From NCBI RefSeq assembly GCF_000472965.1, contig NZ_AXAU01000001.1:1032243-1096242 (forward strand): 64,000 nucleotides of DNA. Direction: 5' to 3'. Under the pieces are notes generated by a model. That model saw only the letters and a program-made list of their open reading frames with translations, did not search any database and was not told the DNA's origin. Made by a program: the position numbers and the translations under genes. This document shows positions 48,999-57,608 of this stretch, piece after piece (position 1 is the stretch's first letter; the number at the start of each line of letters is the position of its first letter). Origin of the DNA: Bradyrhizobium murdochi. Its GTDB lineage: Bacteria; Pseudomonadota; Alphaproteobacteria; Rhizobiales; Xanthobacteraceae.

Positions 48999-51275
48999 TT
49001 GAAGTCTCGTGATTTGTTCCGGATCGCCACGTTGGCGACCGTATCCGCATTGGCGTTGTGGCCGCAGTCGACGTTCGCGCAGTCAAGCTCTTCGTCGCAA
49101 TCCGGGGCGCAGTCGTTACCTCCTATCGTCGTCGCCTCGCCAGAGGCTCGCCGTCGCGCCGCAGCGCCGGAACGGCGCCAGATACGACGCGCAACGCAGA
49201 CAGCGCAAACCACTAGACCGCAGCCGCAACGCGGCGTCGGCTTCGTCGAAAACCCGCGCGGCGCCGTCCAGGGTTATGTCGCCGGCCGCTCGATGGCGGG
49301 CACCAAGACCAACACGCCGATCATGGAGACGCCGCAGTCGTTGTCGGTAATCGGCAACGAACAGATCCGCGACCAGAAGCCCGGCAAGTTCGACGAGATT
49401 TTGCGCTATACCCCGGGCGTTGTCGCCGGAACGTTCGGCGCCGACACCCGCAACGACTGGTTCCTGATCCGCGGCTTCAAGTCCGACGATGTCGGCCTGT
49501 TCCTCGACGGGCTGCAGCTCTTCTACACGTCATACGCGAGCTGGAAGCTGCAGCCGTTCAACCTCGCCCGAGTCGAGGTGCTACGCGGCCCCTCCGCCGT
49601 GCTGTATGGCGGCTCCAGCCCGAGCGGCATTGTCAATGCGGTCAGCAAAATGCCGCCCGCTGAGCCGATCCGCTATCTCGAGACCGGCGTCAACAATTTC
49701 GGCAACGCCTATCTATCGTTCGATTTCGGCGGCCCGGTTGCAACCGCGCCCGAAAACGGAAAGCTGTTCTATCGTGTGGTCGGACAGGTCCAGAACGGCG
49801 GCACGCAAGTCGATTTCACGCCCGACAATAACTACTTCATCGCACCGTCCGTCACCTACAAGCCGGACGCAGACACGACGTTCACCGTGCTGGCTTCAGC
49901 GTCGAAGCAGGATACGCGCGGCATTAACTTCCTGCCCTATGTCGGAACGGTGGTCGATGCACCGTTTGGCCGCATCCCAACAAAACTGTTCGTCGGCGAT
50001 CCCAGCGTGGATACGTTCAAGCGCGAACAGGAGATGGTCGGCTATCAGTTCGAGAAGAACCTCTCCGACAGCGTCACATTCCGGCAGAATGCCCGCTACG
50101 CGCACGTTGACATCACTTATCGCGGTTTGGTCGGCAATAGCTATACCAACATAGCAACCGGTGACCTCGGTCGCTACAATTGGTACGCAAAGAACACCGC
50201 CAACCAGGGCAATCTGGACAACCAGTTGGAGTATCGTTTCGATACCGGCCCCGTGCAGCACACGATGCTATTCGGCCTCGATCTGAAAGCCTATCGGATC
50301 GACGACTACCAAATCTTCGACTTTGGCGGTGTGCCCTCGATCAACGTGTTCAATCCGATCTACGGTGTCGGCGACATACCCTTCACTGTCGCGCCGTTCC
50401 GCAACTTCCTCCTGACTCAAAATCAACTCGGCACCTACATTCAGGACCAGATCAAATTCGGCGGCTTCACGCTGGTATTGAGCGGCCGCAACGACTGGGT
50501 ATCGACCAGCCAGGGCGATCGTCCGACCGGCGCCACTCTTTTCAACCGCGAAGATAGCAAGTTCAGTGGCCGTGCCGGCCTGATCTACAATTTCGCTAAC
50601 GGCCTCGCGCCCTATGTCGCCTACGCGACCAGCTACAATCCGATCATCGGCCTCAACGCTTCGAACCAACTGTTCCTGCCGGAAACCGGCGAGCAGGCCG
50701 AGATCGGATTGAAATTCAAACCTAACGGCTTCGACGGCCATTTCAGCATTGCCGTATTCGATCTGAAGCGGCAAAACGTGCCGACGACGGTCCCGAATAC
50801 CACGCCGGTTCTTCAGAACCAGACCGGTGAGGTCACCTCGCGCGGTCTCGAGTTGGAGGCCGTGGCCAATCTCGCACCCGGCCTGAAGATGGTTGGTGCA
50901 TTCACTACCTACGACCTCTTCATCAGCAAGGACGCGAATCCGGCGCTGCTTGGCCTGACGCCGACCAACACGCCGCAGCAGGTTGGATCCGTCTGGGGTG
51001 ACTACACCTTCCAGGAAGGACCGTTGAGGGGCTTTGGCTTTGGTGGCGGCGTGCGCTACATCGGCAAGTCCTTCGCTAATGCCGCGAATACGCTTGTGGT
51101 TCCTTCGGTCGTGCTCGGTGACGCTTCGATCCATTACGAATGGCAAAACTGGCGCGCAGCGTTGAACGTCATCAACATCGCCGACAAAACTTATGTCGCC
51201 AGTTGCGCGTCGGATACCTCGTGCTTCTACGGCGATCGCCGCCGCGTGACGGCAAGTCTCGCCTACAAGTGGTAA
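48999..51275 (+). CDS. TonB-dependent siderophore receptor (ferrichrome-type)
   Basis: 758 residues from a TTG start. Signal peptide to STFAQ, a linker containing the TonB-box-like LPPIVVASPE, then the plug (TPQSLSVIGNEQIRDQKPGK, DWFLIRGFKSDDVGLFLDGL, VEVLRGPSAVLYGGSSPSGI) from about residue 110 to 215 and a 22-strand barrel ending SLAYKW with a terminal aromatic. Outer-membrane importer for ferric siderophores powered by TonB; plug sequence resembles FhuA/FoxA hydroxamate receptors. First gene of an operon with PepSY and small membrane proteins, a common set for iron release from siderophores. Confidence 0.92.
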   Translation: MKSRDLFRIATLATVSALALWPQSTFAQSSSSSQSGAQSLPPIVVASPEARRRAAAPERRQIRRATQTAQTTRPQPQRGVGFVENPRGAVQGYVAGRSMAGTKTNTPIMETPQSLSVIGNEQIRDQKPGKFDEILRYTPGVVAGTFGADTRNDWFLIRGFKSDDVGLFLDGLQLFYTSYASWKLQPFNLARVEVLRGPSAVLYGGSSPSGIVNAVSKMPPAEPIRYLETGVNNFGNAYLSFDFGGPVATAPENGKLFYRVVGQVQNGGTQVDFTPDNNYFIAPSVTYKPDADTTFTVLASASKQDTRGINFLPYVGTVVDAPFGRIPTKLFVGDPSVDTFKREQEMVGYQFEKNLSDSVTFRQNARYAHVDITYRGLVGNSYTNIATGDLGRYNWYAKNTANQGNLDNQLEYRFDTGPVQHTMLFGLDLKAYRIDDYQIFDFGGVPSINVFNPIYGVGDIPFTVAPFRNFLLTQNQLGTYIQDQIKFGGFTLVLSGRNDWVSTSQGDRPTGATLFNREDSKFSGRAGLIYNFANGLAPYVAYATSYNPIIGLNASNQLFLPETGEQAEIGLKFKPNGFDGHFSIAVFDLKRQNVPTTVPNTTPVLQNQTGEVTSRGLELEAVANLAPGLKMVGAFTTYDLFISKDANPALLGLTPTNTPQQVGSVWGDYTFQEGPLRGFGFGGGVRYIGKSFANAANTLVVPSVVLGDASIHYEWQNWRAALNVINIADKTYVASCASDTSCFYGDRRRVTASLAYKW

Positions 51276-51302
51276 CGCGCCGCAATCGGAAGGGAGGCAG
51301 CG

Positions 51303-52436
51303 CTGAAAGCCAGGACGGTTCGCATCTGGTCGGTGGTCCACACCTGGAGCAGCCTGATATCGACGCTGTTCCTGCTGCTGCTGTGCATCACCGGCTTGCC
51401 GCTCATCTTCCATCATGAGATCGATGAGCTGCTCGGCTACGATCCAAAGCCCGAGATCGCACAGCCGGGCGCGGTGAAACGGAGCATTGACGAGATCGCC
51501 CGCACGGCGCTGGCGCATGACCCGGGACGCGTCCTGCAGTACATCTTGTGGGACAAGGACGAACCGAACAACGTGATCGCCTTCACCAACAACAAGGTCG
51601 ATGGCGATCCGGATGCCGCGACGCTCAGGGCCTATGATGCACATACCGCCAAGCCGCTCGGCTCGGTCGGTGGCGGCCCGATGCTGATCTTCCTTAAACT
51701 CCACGTCGATATGTTTGCGGGCCAGCCCGGCAAGCTGTTCCTCGGCGCCATGGGATTCCTGTTCCTGGTCGCCATCGTCTCCGGCGTGGTGTTGTACTGG
51801 CCGTTCACGCGCCGCCTGAGCTTCGGCACTCTCAGGGACAAGTCGCGCCGCATTGCCTGGTTCGACTGGCACAACCTTCTGGGCGCTGTAACCATCGCAT
51901 GGGCGCTGGTGGTCGGCGCCACCGGCGTCATCAATACGCTCGCCGAGGTGATGCTGAGCCAGTGGAAAGCCAACGAGCTCACTGACATGGTCAAACCCTA
52001 TGCCGGCAAGCCGCCGCCGGTCCATCTCGCCTCGCTTGATGTAGCGCTTGAGAATGCGCGTAAGGCCGCGCCGGACATGAACGTCTCCTTCGTTGCCTTC
52101 CCCGGCACGCCGTTCACGAGCTCGCATCATTTCGCGGTGTTCATGCGCGGCGACACGCCGCTGACGTCGCGGCTGCTGAAGCCGGTGCTGCTGGATGGCG
52201 AAACCGGCGAAGTTTCCGACGCGCGCGATCTTCCGGTCTATCTCAAGGCGCTGCTCGTGTCGCAACCGCTGCATTTCGGTGATTATGGCGGCATGCCGCT
52301 GAAGATCATCTGGGCCCTGCTCGACATCATGACCATCGTCGTCATCGTGAGCGGGCTCTATCTGTGGGTCGTCAAACGCCGCAAGCACCGCAGCCACGCG
52401 ATCGCGGGACAGCCTGCGTTGCAGCCGTCGCGATGA
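51303..52436 (+). CDS. PepSY-associated inner-membrane protein (iron uptake)
   Basis: About 378 residues starting LKARTVRIWSVVHTWSSLIS. A CTG at 51303 has AGGGAGG five bases upstream, and family members begin with exactly this K-A-R-T-V-R-x-W motif; the GTG at 51333 would remove it. Four membrane segments (LFLLLLCITGLPLIF, GAMGFLFLVAIVSGVVLYW, LLGAVTIAWALVVGATG, IIWALLDIMTIVVIVSG) enclose PepSY-like periplasmic domains. Such proteins next to TonB receptors are thought to reduce or release siderophore iron. Overlaps the next gene by ATGA. Confidence 0.85.
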   Translation: MKARTVRIWSVVHTWSSLISTLFLLLLCITGLPLIFHHEIDELLGYDPKPEIAQPGAVKRSIDEIARTALAHDPGRVLQYILWDKDEPNNVIAFTNNKVDGDPDAATLRAYDAHTAKPLGSVGGGPMLIFLKLHVDMFAGQPGKLFLGAMGFLFLVAIVSGVVLYWPFTRRLSFGTLRDKSRRIAWFDWHNLLGAVTIAWALVVGATGVINTLAEVMLSQWKANELTDMVKPYAGKPPPVHLASLDVALENARKAAPDMNVSFVAFPGTPFTSSHHFAVFMRGDTPLTSRLLKPVLLDGETGEVSDARDLPVYLKALLVSQPLHFGDYGGMPLKIIWALLDIMTIVVIVSGLYLWVVKRRKHRSHAIAGQPALQPSR

Positions 52437-52633
52437 CCGACGCACGCAAGTTGCGCTCCAGTGGCAACTGGTGGACCGTGTATGGCGGTCCACTGCTGAT
52501 CGGGGTGCTGTCGGTCGCTGGGTTGTTGACGGCGCTGCTTTCGGAAGGCGCCGGCCGTTATTTTTCCTGGATCGCGGTTGGCGCGCCCGTGGCGCTGACC
52601 GGCTGGTTTTTCGCGCGGCGCAAGCGACGTTAG
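52433..52633 (+). CDS. Small two-TM protein of the iron operon
   Basis: 66 residues, start coupled to the preceding stop (ATGA). MTDARKLRSSGNWWTVYGGP, then two membrane helices (LLIGVLSVAGLLTALLSEGA; FSWIAVGAPVALTGWFF) and a basic end RRKRR. Short proteins of this form regularly close TonB-receptor/PepSY operons in alphaproteobacteria. Role unknown. Confidence 0.75.
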   Translation: MTDARKLRSSGNWWTVYGGPLLIGVLSVAGLLTALLSEGAGRYFSWIAVGAPVALTGWFFARRKRR

Positions 52634-52634
52634 A

Positions 52635-53339
52635 CTAGACCGGCCGCATCAGCTTCAGCGTCGCGGCCAGCCGCAAGCTGCGCTTTCCGGCCAACGCAAT
52701 GGCTTCGAGTTCAGCGCCGGCTTCGTCGCAGGTGCCGGTAAAGCCGATGCCCACCTCATGGCCGCCGAACACAGGGTTTTCGCCCTTCGCCGGCGTATGC
52801 TCCTGGTTCAGGATCTCGCCCTTCCAGCGGCCGTCGGCCGAAGCGTAGGACCCGAGGTAATAGAAAAAAGCGTCGCCGCCGAGGATGCGGCCGTCCAGCA
52901 GCAGCATGACGCCGGACAGACCGGCCTCGATACCGTCGAGCGCGCGGAGCTGGAGGGAATAGAGCCCGTTGACAATGCCGCCCGGTCCGACGGTGCCGAC
53001 CGGCGGCAGTGCCTCGTCGTCGAGCCGCGTCAACTCGGCCCAGAACAAGGCGCCCGGCCGCGGCGCGGCGCTGCCTTCAAAACGAATCCTGTTGCCCTGC
53101 AGCCGGCCGCGCACGCTGATGGCGGCGACGTCGGTATCCATAAGCGGCTTGTAGTGGGGGTCGTCATTGTGGCGCTGGGTGATGACCTCGCCGATAATTT
53201 CCCCAGCCGTCTCCCGGTAGGTGCCGAGATGGGCAAAGGCGGAATTGCCGCCCAACAGCTTGCCATTGTGCATGCACATGATGCTGCGGCCGAACGCGTC
53301 GTTCCCGCCGTACTCGACCTTGTAGAGCCCGTTCAGCAA
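52635..53339 (-). CDS. GrlR-like double-domain protein, paralogue 1
   Basis: 234 residues from a TTG start. Two copies of a GrlR-type beta-barrel domain: N-terminal LNGLYKVEYGGNDAFGRSIM with GKLLGGNSAFAHLGTY, and C-terminal NGLYSLQLRALDGIEAGLSG with GRILGGDAFFYYLGSY and GGHEVGIGFTGTCDE. GrlR in enteropathogenic E. coli is a single-domain repressor that binds the activator GrlA; the G-L-Y ... G-x-x-x-G-G-D/N pattern is shared. No signal peptide. Close paralogues at 54847 and 60671. Target unknown. Tail-to-tail with the iron operon (1 bp between stops). Confidence 0.75.
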   Translation of the reverse strand: MLNGLYKVEYGGNDAFGRSIMCMHNGKLLGGNSAFAHLGTYRETAGEIIGEVITQRHNDDPHYKPLMDTDVAAISVRGRLQGNRIRFEGSAAPRPGALFWAELTRLDDEALPPVGTVGPGGIVNGLYSLQLRALDGIEAGLSGVMLLLDGRILGGDAFFYYLGSYASADGRWKGEILNQEHTPAKGENPVFGGHEVGIGFTGTCDEAGAELEAIALAGKRSLRLAATLKLMRPV

Positions 53340-53421
53340 CGAAAATGTCCTGCACTATGGAATCGTCCGGCGGGCTTAGCACCGCCGCCGAGATGGAACC
53401 AGCGCGCGTTTTATCGCAGTT

Positions 53422-53571
53422 TCAATGCCGTTTGAAATACTGCACGGCGCGCTCGTGCTTTTCCGCCGCCGCACGCGATTTGAAGGTTCCGAGGTTACGG
53501 CGCTTCCCGGTTTTCGGATTGATTTTGCGGGAATAGAGCCGGTATTCGCCCGAGGATAGCTTTCGGATCAT
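53422..53571 (-). CDS. 49-residue basic protein (MIRKLSSGEYRLYSRK type)
   Basis: MIRKLSSGEYRLYSRKINPK, TGKRRNLGTFKSRAAAEKHE, RAVQYFKRH. A compact basic beta-hairpin-plus-helix pattern that I recall as a widespread small protein of alphaproteobacteria (S-G-x-Y-R-L-Y-S-R-K-x-x-P-x-T-G-K-R-R-N-L-G-T-F). The frame is open far upstream through the divergent transporter gene, but only this part is conserved in style. Possibly nucleic-acid binding; unproven. Confidence 0.65.
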   Translation of the reverse strand: MIRKLSSGEYRLYSRKINPKTGKRRNLGTFKSRAAAEKHERAVQYFKRH

Positions 53572-53706
53572 GGCCAGCACCGCTTTGTTGCTTGCCCCGT
53601 CCGCAATAATGACGCCAAGGGTCCCTTGTTCCGCTCCGGCTATTCGCGTTGTCTGGCCTTGCAATGCCGGCATCGTTCGGCCGGTGTGCAATGAACGGGG
53701 GATCAT

Positions 53707-54150
53707 GTGCAACATTTCTTCCTCTATCTCCTTGCGCTCGGCGCTGGCGTCAGCGTCGCGACCCAGCAGGTGCTCAATGGCGGCCTGCGCACCGCGCTGG
53801 GCTCGCCGGCCTGGGCGGGGCTGATCAGCTATGCGGGTGGCCTCATCACCATGGTCGTCGCGGTGATCGCGCTCGGCGAACGCGTGCCGTCCTGGAAAAC
53901 GATGGTCGATGTGCCGTGGTATGCGTGGTCCGGCGGCGTGTTCGGCGCTGCCTTCATCCTGCTGGCGATCCTGTTGTTGCCCTCGCTCGGCGCCGCGACG
54001 CTGTTTGCGCTGGTCATTGCCGGCCAGGTGCTCGCTGCGGTGACGCTTGACCATTTCGGCGCGTTCGGGCTGACGCCGCATCCCGTGAGCGCCGCGCGGC
54101 TCGCAGGCGCAGTGCTGTTGATCGCCGGTGTCGTCTTGATCCGGGATTGA
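53707..54150 (+). CDS. YdcZ-family DMT transporter
   Basis: 147 residues from a GTG start. Five membrane helices: FFLYLLALGAGVSVATQQVL, AGLISYAGGLITMVVAVIAL, YAWSGGVFGAAFILLAILLL, AATLFALVIAGQVLAAVTLD and AARLAGAVLLIAGVVLI. Length and the N-G-x-L-R...LG-S-P sequence fit the DMT_YdcZ family of half-size exporters, which act as dimers. Substrate unknown. Convergent with the binding-protein gene at 54154. Confidence 0.83.
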   Translation: MQHFFLYLLALGAGVSVATQQVLNGGLRTALGSPAWAGLISYAGGLITMVVAVIALGERVPSWKTMVDVPWYAWSGGVFGAAFILLAILLLPSLGAATLFALVIAGQVLAAVTLDHFGAFGLTPHPVSAARLAGAVLLIAGVVLIRD

Positions 54151-54153
54151 AAT

Positions 54154-54840
54154 TCAGGGCTCGAGCCCGCTCTCGCGCAACGCCGGTGCGACCGCAGGCG
54201 ACGCAAGAAATCGCAGCAGCCGGTCCGCTTCATCCGGCTTGTCGCTCGCTACCATACGCCCACCGGAAAACACCGCGGGCTTTTGCAAGTCGCGTGGAAT
54301 GGCTCCAACCACCTCGATGCCGCCGACCTGCTTCAACTCGCTGATCTGCTGGACGGCGAGATCGGCCTCGCCGGTCACCAGCTTCTCAGCAGTAAAACCC
54401 TGCGGGATGATCTGCGCCCTCGCATTGACCTCGGAGGCAATGCCGAGTTGCGCGATCAGTCTTGCAAACAGAATGCCGCTGGCGCCGAGCCGCGAGTAGG
54501 CTACCGAGCGCGCGCCGAGTAGCGCCGCACGCAGCGCCGCCTCGGTCGCGATATCAGGATGGGCCGCCCCGGCCTTCACGGCGATGCCGACGAAGGAGCG
54601 GGCCAGGTCCACGCAAGCCTCCGGGACCACCCGCCCCTCGCGCACGACTTCGTCCAGCCCCTCGCGGGTCAGGATGACGACGTCTGCAGCCTCGCCCGCG
54701 CGCAGCCGGTCCAACAGCGCCAGCGTGGGCGCGAAATCGGCGTCGATGCGTGCGCCGCCGGCCGCCTGATACTGGCCGGCCAGGCCTTGCACGGCGCCCT
54801 TCAACGCCAGCGTCGAAAGCATGCGGATGGTATCAACCAT
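54154..54840 (-). CDS. ModA-like substrate-binding protein without signal peptide
   Basis: 228 residues resembling molybdate/sulfate-type binding proteins: VDTIRMLSTLALKGAVQGLA, DADFAPTLALLDRLRAGEAA, DVVILTREGLDEVV, SRLGASGILFARLIAQLGIA and GEADLAVQQISELKQVGGIE. The mature-type fold starts at residue 3, so no export signal is encoded; it may be cytoplasmic, act as a sensor, or have lost its leader. Ends 3 bp from the convergent transporter stop; begins 6 bp downstream of the second GrlR-like gene and may share its transcript. Confidence 0.78.
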   Translation of the reverse strand: MVDTIRMLSTLALKGAVQGLAGQYQAAGGARIDADFAPTLALLDRLRAGEAADVVILTREGLDEVVREGRVVPEACVDLARSFVGIAVKAGAAHPDIATEAALRAALLGARSVAYSRLGASGILFARLIAQLGIASEVNARAQIIPQGFTAEKLVTGEADLAVQQISELKQVGGIEVVGAIPRDLQKPAVFSGGRMVASDKPDEADRLLRFLASPAVAPALRESGLEP

Positions 54841-54846
54841 CAGCTG

Positions 54847-55596
54847 CTATACCCGGCGCATCAGCTTGAGCACCGCGGTCATGCGAAGGCTGCGCTTGCC
54901 GGCGAGCGCGGTCGCCTCCAAGAGCGCGCCTTGCTCGTCGCAGGAGCCGGAAAAGCCGATGCCGACTTCGTGGCCGCCAAAGATGGGGTTCTCGCCCATG
55001 GCGGGTGTGTGCTCCTGATTGAGGATCTGGCCTTTCCAGCGGCCGTTCTCCGAGGTGTACGTGCCGAGATAGTAGAAGGATGCGTCGCCGCCGAGGATGC
55101 GCCCGTCATTGAGCAGCATCACGCCGGTCAGGCCGCCCTCGACGCCGTCGAGCAGGCGAACGTGGATGGAATAGAGGCCGTTGACGATACCGCCTTTGCC
55201 GACGCTGCCGGCGATCGGGATGGCCTCCTGCTCGATCGGCGTCATCACCGAATGGAACGCCACGCCGGGCAACTCCTTCAGGCCCCCTTCGAAGCGGTAC
55301 AGATTGCCATCTGCCCTGCCCTTCGCCAGCAAGGTGGCATCGTCGGTGCCGGCCATCGCGCGGTAATTCGGGTCCGGGTTGTGGCGCACGGTCTGGATCA
55401 CGATGTCGACGCCATCGTCCCGCTTTTCGTAACTGCCGATATGGGCAAAGGCCGAATTGCCGCCCAGCATCTTGCCGCCGCGCGCATACATCACGCTGCG
55501 GCCGACCGCCGCGCCAAGCTGAAACCTGACTTTGTAAAATCCCTCAAACAATGCCGTCACCCCGGCAAACCCGGCTAATTGTCTAGCGCGGTTCAT
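54847..55596 (-). CDS. GrlR-like double-domain protein, paralogue 2
   Basis: 249 residues from ATG 55596; a TTG at 55551 preceded by GGGGTGACGG would start the protein at LFEGFYKVRF, matching the TTG starts of the other two copies. N-terminal domain with KMLGGNSAFAHIGSYEKRDD; C-terminal domain NGLYSIHVRLLDGVEGGLTG, GRILGGDASFYYLGTYTSEN, NQEHTPAMGENPIFGGHEVG. The C-terminal halves of paralogues 1 and 2 are nearly the same, the N-terminal halves less so. Role unknown; a cytoplasmic ligand or protein-binding regulator is inferred from the GrlR fold. Confidence 0.75.
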   Translation of the reverse strand: MNRARQLAGFAGVTALFEGFYKVRFQLGAAVGRSVMYARGGKMLGGNSAFAHIGSYEKRDDGVDIVIQTVRHNPDPNYRAMAGTDDATLLAKGRADGNLYRFEGGLKELPGVAFHSVMTPIEQEAIPIAGSVGKGGIVNGLYSIHVRLLDGVEGGLTGVMLLNDGRILGGDASFYYLGTYTSENGRWKGQILNQEHTPAMGENPIFGGHEVGIGFSGSCDEQGALLEATALAGKRSLRMTAVLKLMRRV

Positions 55597-55668
55597 AACG
55601 CAGGGAAACGGCCTTGAACCGCCGTATTTGAATCAACCTATCAAGACAGCGGTGTCATCAAAACGCAA

Positions 55669-55697
55669 TGATCCGCCAAGGTGGTGCCTTGGCGGAT
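55669..55697 (-). terminator. Terminator-like hairpin after glnII
   Basis: GATCCGCCAAGG (55669-55680) and CCTTGGCGGATC (55686-55697): 12 perfect pairs, 5-base loop, followed on the minus strand by ATTGCGTTTTGATG. Located 45 bp after the glnII stop. Confidence 0.75.
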
Positions 55698-55741
55698 CAG
55701 CTTTGCACCCAGGCGCGCCCCGGGTCCTATCGTTAAGTCCC

Positions 55742-56779
55742 TTAGGCCGCGGCCGCCTTGGCGCCGGTCGGGACTTCCGCGATCGTCTTCAGGATCTGGG
55801 ATGCGATCTGGTAGGGGTCGCCCTGCGAGTTCGGGCGGCGGTCTTCCAGATAGCCCTTGTAGCCATTGTTGACGAAGGAGTGCGGAACGCGGATCGAGGC
55901 GCCGCGGTCAGCCACACCGTAGCTGAACTTGTTCCAGGGCGCGGTCTCGTGCTTGCCGGTCAGGCGCTTGTCGTTGTCCGGCCCGTAGACGGCAATGTGG
56001 TCCATGAGATTCTTCTCAAAGGCAGCCATCAGCTTCTCGAAGTATTCCTTGCCACCGACTTCGCGCATGTACTTGGTCGAGAAGTTGGCGTGCATGCCCG
56101 AGCCGTTCCAGTCGGTATCGCCGAGCGGCTTGCAGTGGAATTCGATGTCGATGCCGTAGCTCTCGGTCAGGCGCAGCATCAGGTAGCGAGCCATCCACAT
56201 CTGGTCGGCAGCGGTCTTGGAGCCCTTGCCGAAGATCTGGAATTCCCACTGGCCCTTCGCCACTTCGGCGTTGATACCTTCGTGGTTGATGCCGGCGGCG
56301 AGGCAGAGGTTGAGATGCTCTTCCACGATCTTGCGGGCGACATCGCCAACGTTCTTGTAGCCAACGCCGGTGTAGTACGGGCCCTGCGGACCCGGATAAC
56401 CGTCCGAGGGGAAGCCGAGCGGACGGCCGTCCTTGTAGAAGAAATATTCCTGCTCGAAGCCGAACCAGGCCCCTTCATCGTCGAGGATGGTTGCACGCTT
56501 GTTCGAGGAGTGCGGGGTCTTGCCATCGGGCATCATGACTTCGCACATCACCAGCGCGCCGTTTTCCCGCGCAGCATCCGGATAGACGGCGACCGGCTTC
56601 AGCACGCAATCGGAGCTGTGGCCTTCGGCCTGCATGGTGGACGAGCCGTCGAAGCCCCACAGCGGAAGCTGTTCGAGCGTCGGGAACTTGTCGAATTCCT
56701 TGATCTGCGTTTTGCCGCGCAGATTCGGCGTCGGCGTATAGCCGTCGAGCCAAATATACTCGAGCTTGTACTTGGTCAT
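55742..56779 (-). CDS. glnII: Type II (eukaryotic-like) glutamine synthetase
   Basis: 345 residues, typical of GSII, much shorter than GlnA (about 470). Makes glutamine from glutamate, ammonia and ATP in the cytoplasm. Motifs: LPLWGFDGSSTMQAEGHSSD, FGFEQEYFFYKDGRPLGFPS, GINHEGINAEVAKGQWEFQI, GSGMHANFSTKYMRE, GASIRVPHSFV and YLEDRRPNSQGDPYQIASQI. No adenylylation site, as expected for GSII. GAGAGG precedes the ATG. A sigma-54 promoter lies about 125 bp upstream, consistent with NtrC control under nitrogen limitation, as known for Bradyrhizobium glnII. A DUF2735 gene is divergent. Confidence 0.96.
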   Translation of the reverse strand: MTKYKLEYIWLDGYTPTPNLRGKTQIKEFDKFPTLEQLPLWGFDGSSTMQAEGHSSDCVLKPVAVYPDAARENGALVMCEVMMPDGKTPHSSNKRATILDDEGAWFGFEQEYFFYKDGRPLGFPSDGYPGPQGPYYTGVGYKNVGDVARKIVEEHLNLCLAAGINHEGINAEVAKGQWEFQIFGKGSKTAADQMWMARYLMLRLTESYGIDIEFHCKPLGDTDWNGSGMHANFSTKYMREVGGKEYFEKLMAAFEKNLMDHIAVYGPDNDKRLTGKHETAPWNKFSYGVADRGASIRVPHSFVNNGYKGYLEDRRPNSQGDPYQIASQILKTIAEVPTGAKAAAA

Positions 56780-57345
56780 TGAGCCTCTCTTGAGTTGCTA
56801 TGAAATGCGGAAGACCGAAACCTTGAATTCTGGATTTTGACGCCCAGCCCCCGGAGGTCTCCGCATACGTGTACCCGGCCACGTCAGGCCACTTCTCACT
56901 AAGCACGTAACGTGCCAATCGCTGCAGTGCGGTATTGGCCATCCACAGCCCAGGCCGGCGGCGGCCCAAAATAGAAGCTGCGACATAGGAGCGCGGTCGG
57001 CCCGCAAATCGGGCGGTCTGAGGGCGGGTCGGCGGTCCGAATCCAGCCCATTTTTCCGGCATTTTCGCTTCGCTACCGCTAAGCGCTCAAAGGTGCGGCA
57101 TCCCTTTGAGCCTCCCAGGTCGGACGCCAACTCACCCGAGCAACCATCCCGTCGGCCCACGCGTTGGTCATGCAAACGCTGCCTCGCAGAATGCACCGCC
57201 AAAGCTGCCTACGAAATAGACAAAACCTGCCGCTCTCTTGGTCACTTGCACCCGCCCGGGGCACCGACAATATCGCCTTACGTAACCAGTAGAGAACGAG
57301 TCGGGCGCACCATGGAGGCTCGCGCTTCGACAACAGGAGACTGCA
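56780..57345. other. glnII/DUF2735 divergent regulatory region
   Basis: 566 bp without a convincing gene. It contains the sigma-54 promoter at 56902-56917 directed to glnII. Upstream activator (NtrC) sites would be expected between about 56960 and 57150; I could not pick a convincing TGCACC-N5-GGTGCA dyad by eye. Confidence 0.5.
56902..56917 (-). promoter_or_regulatory. Sigma-54 promoter of glnII
   Basis: On the minus strand TGGCACGTTACGTGCT: GG and GC separated by exactly 10 bases, the invariant spacing of -24/-12 promoters, and the TGGCAC hexamer is the consensus. About 125 bp before the glnII ATG. Confidence 0.82.
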
Positions 57346-57549
57346 ATGATGAATCCGAGTTTGAATCACGGGTCAGCCACGATCTACCAATTCCCAACCG
57401 GGGGCCGGGCGGCTCTCGGGGGACGTCGCTATGGCGAGACCAAGGCCGTGACCGAGTTTGTGGCCCAACCGGTCAACCTCGCGGACTGCTGCGATAGCTG
57501 GTACCACGCCGCGGCGATCGAGGACGCCAAAACCGAGCGGGATCACTGA
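57346..57549 (+). CDS. DUF2735 family protein
   Basis: 67 residues. The core SATIYQFPTGGRAALGGRRY followed by GETK is the DUF2735 signature; the rest is VTEFVAQPVNLADCCDSWYH. Two adjacent ATGs at the start, CAGGAG upstream. DUF2735 genes often lie beside glutamine synthetase genes in rhizobia, as here (divergent from glnII). A regulatory or accessory link to nitrogen metabolism is inference from context. Confidence 0.8.
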   Translation: MMNPSLNHGSATIYQFPTGGRAALGGRRYGETKAVTEFVAQPVNLADCCDSWYHAAAIEDAKTERDH

Positions 57550-57608
57550 TGCTTGGGAGGTGTTTGGCAGGGGCGCGCCGGGCAAACGAGGCGCGGACAG
57601 AGAACTAG

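Noticed and set aside
50268..52493. 741-codon open frame antisense to the TonB receptor and PepSY genes
   Set aside because: Covers two well-supported genes on the opposite strand; low-complexity translation without motifs.
53572..54081. Long N-terminal extension of the 49-residue basic protein
   Set aside because: Antisense to the YdcZ-type transporter; H/R/Q-rich shadow translation.
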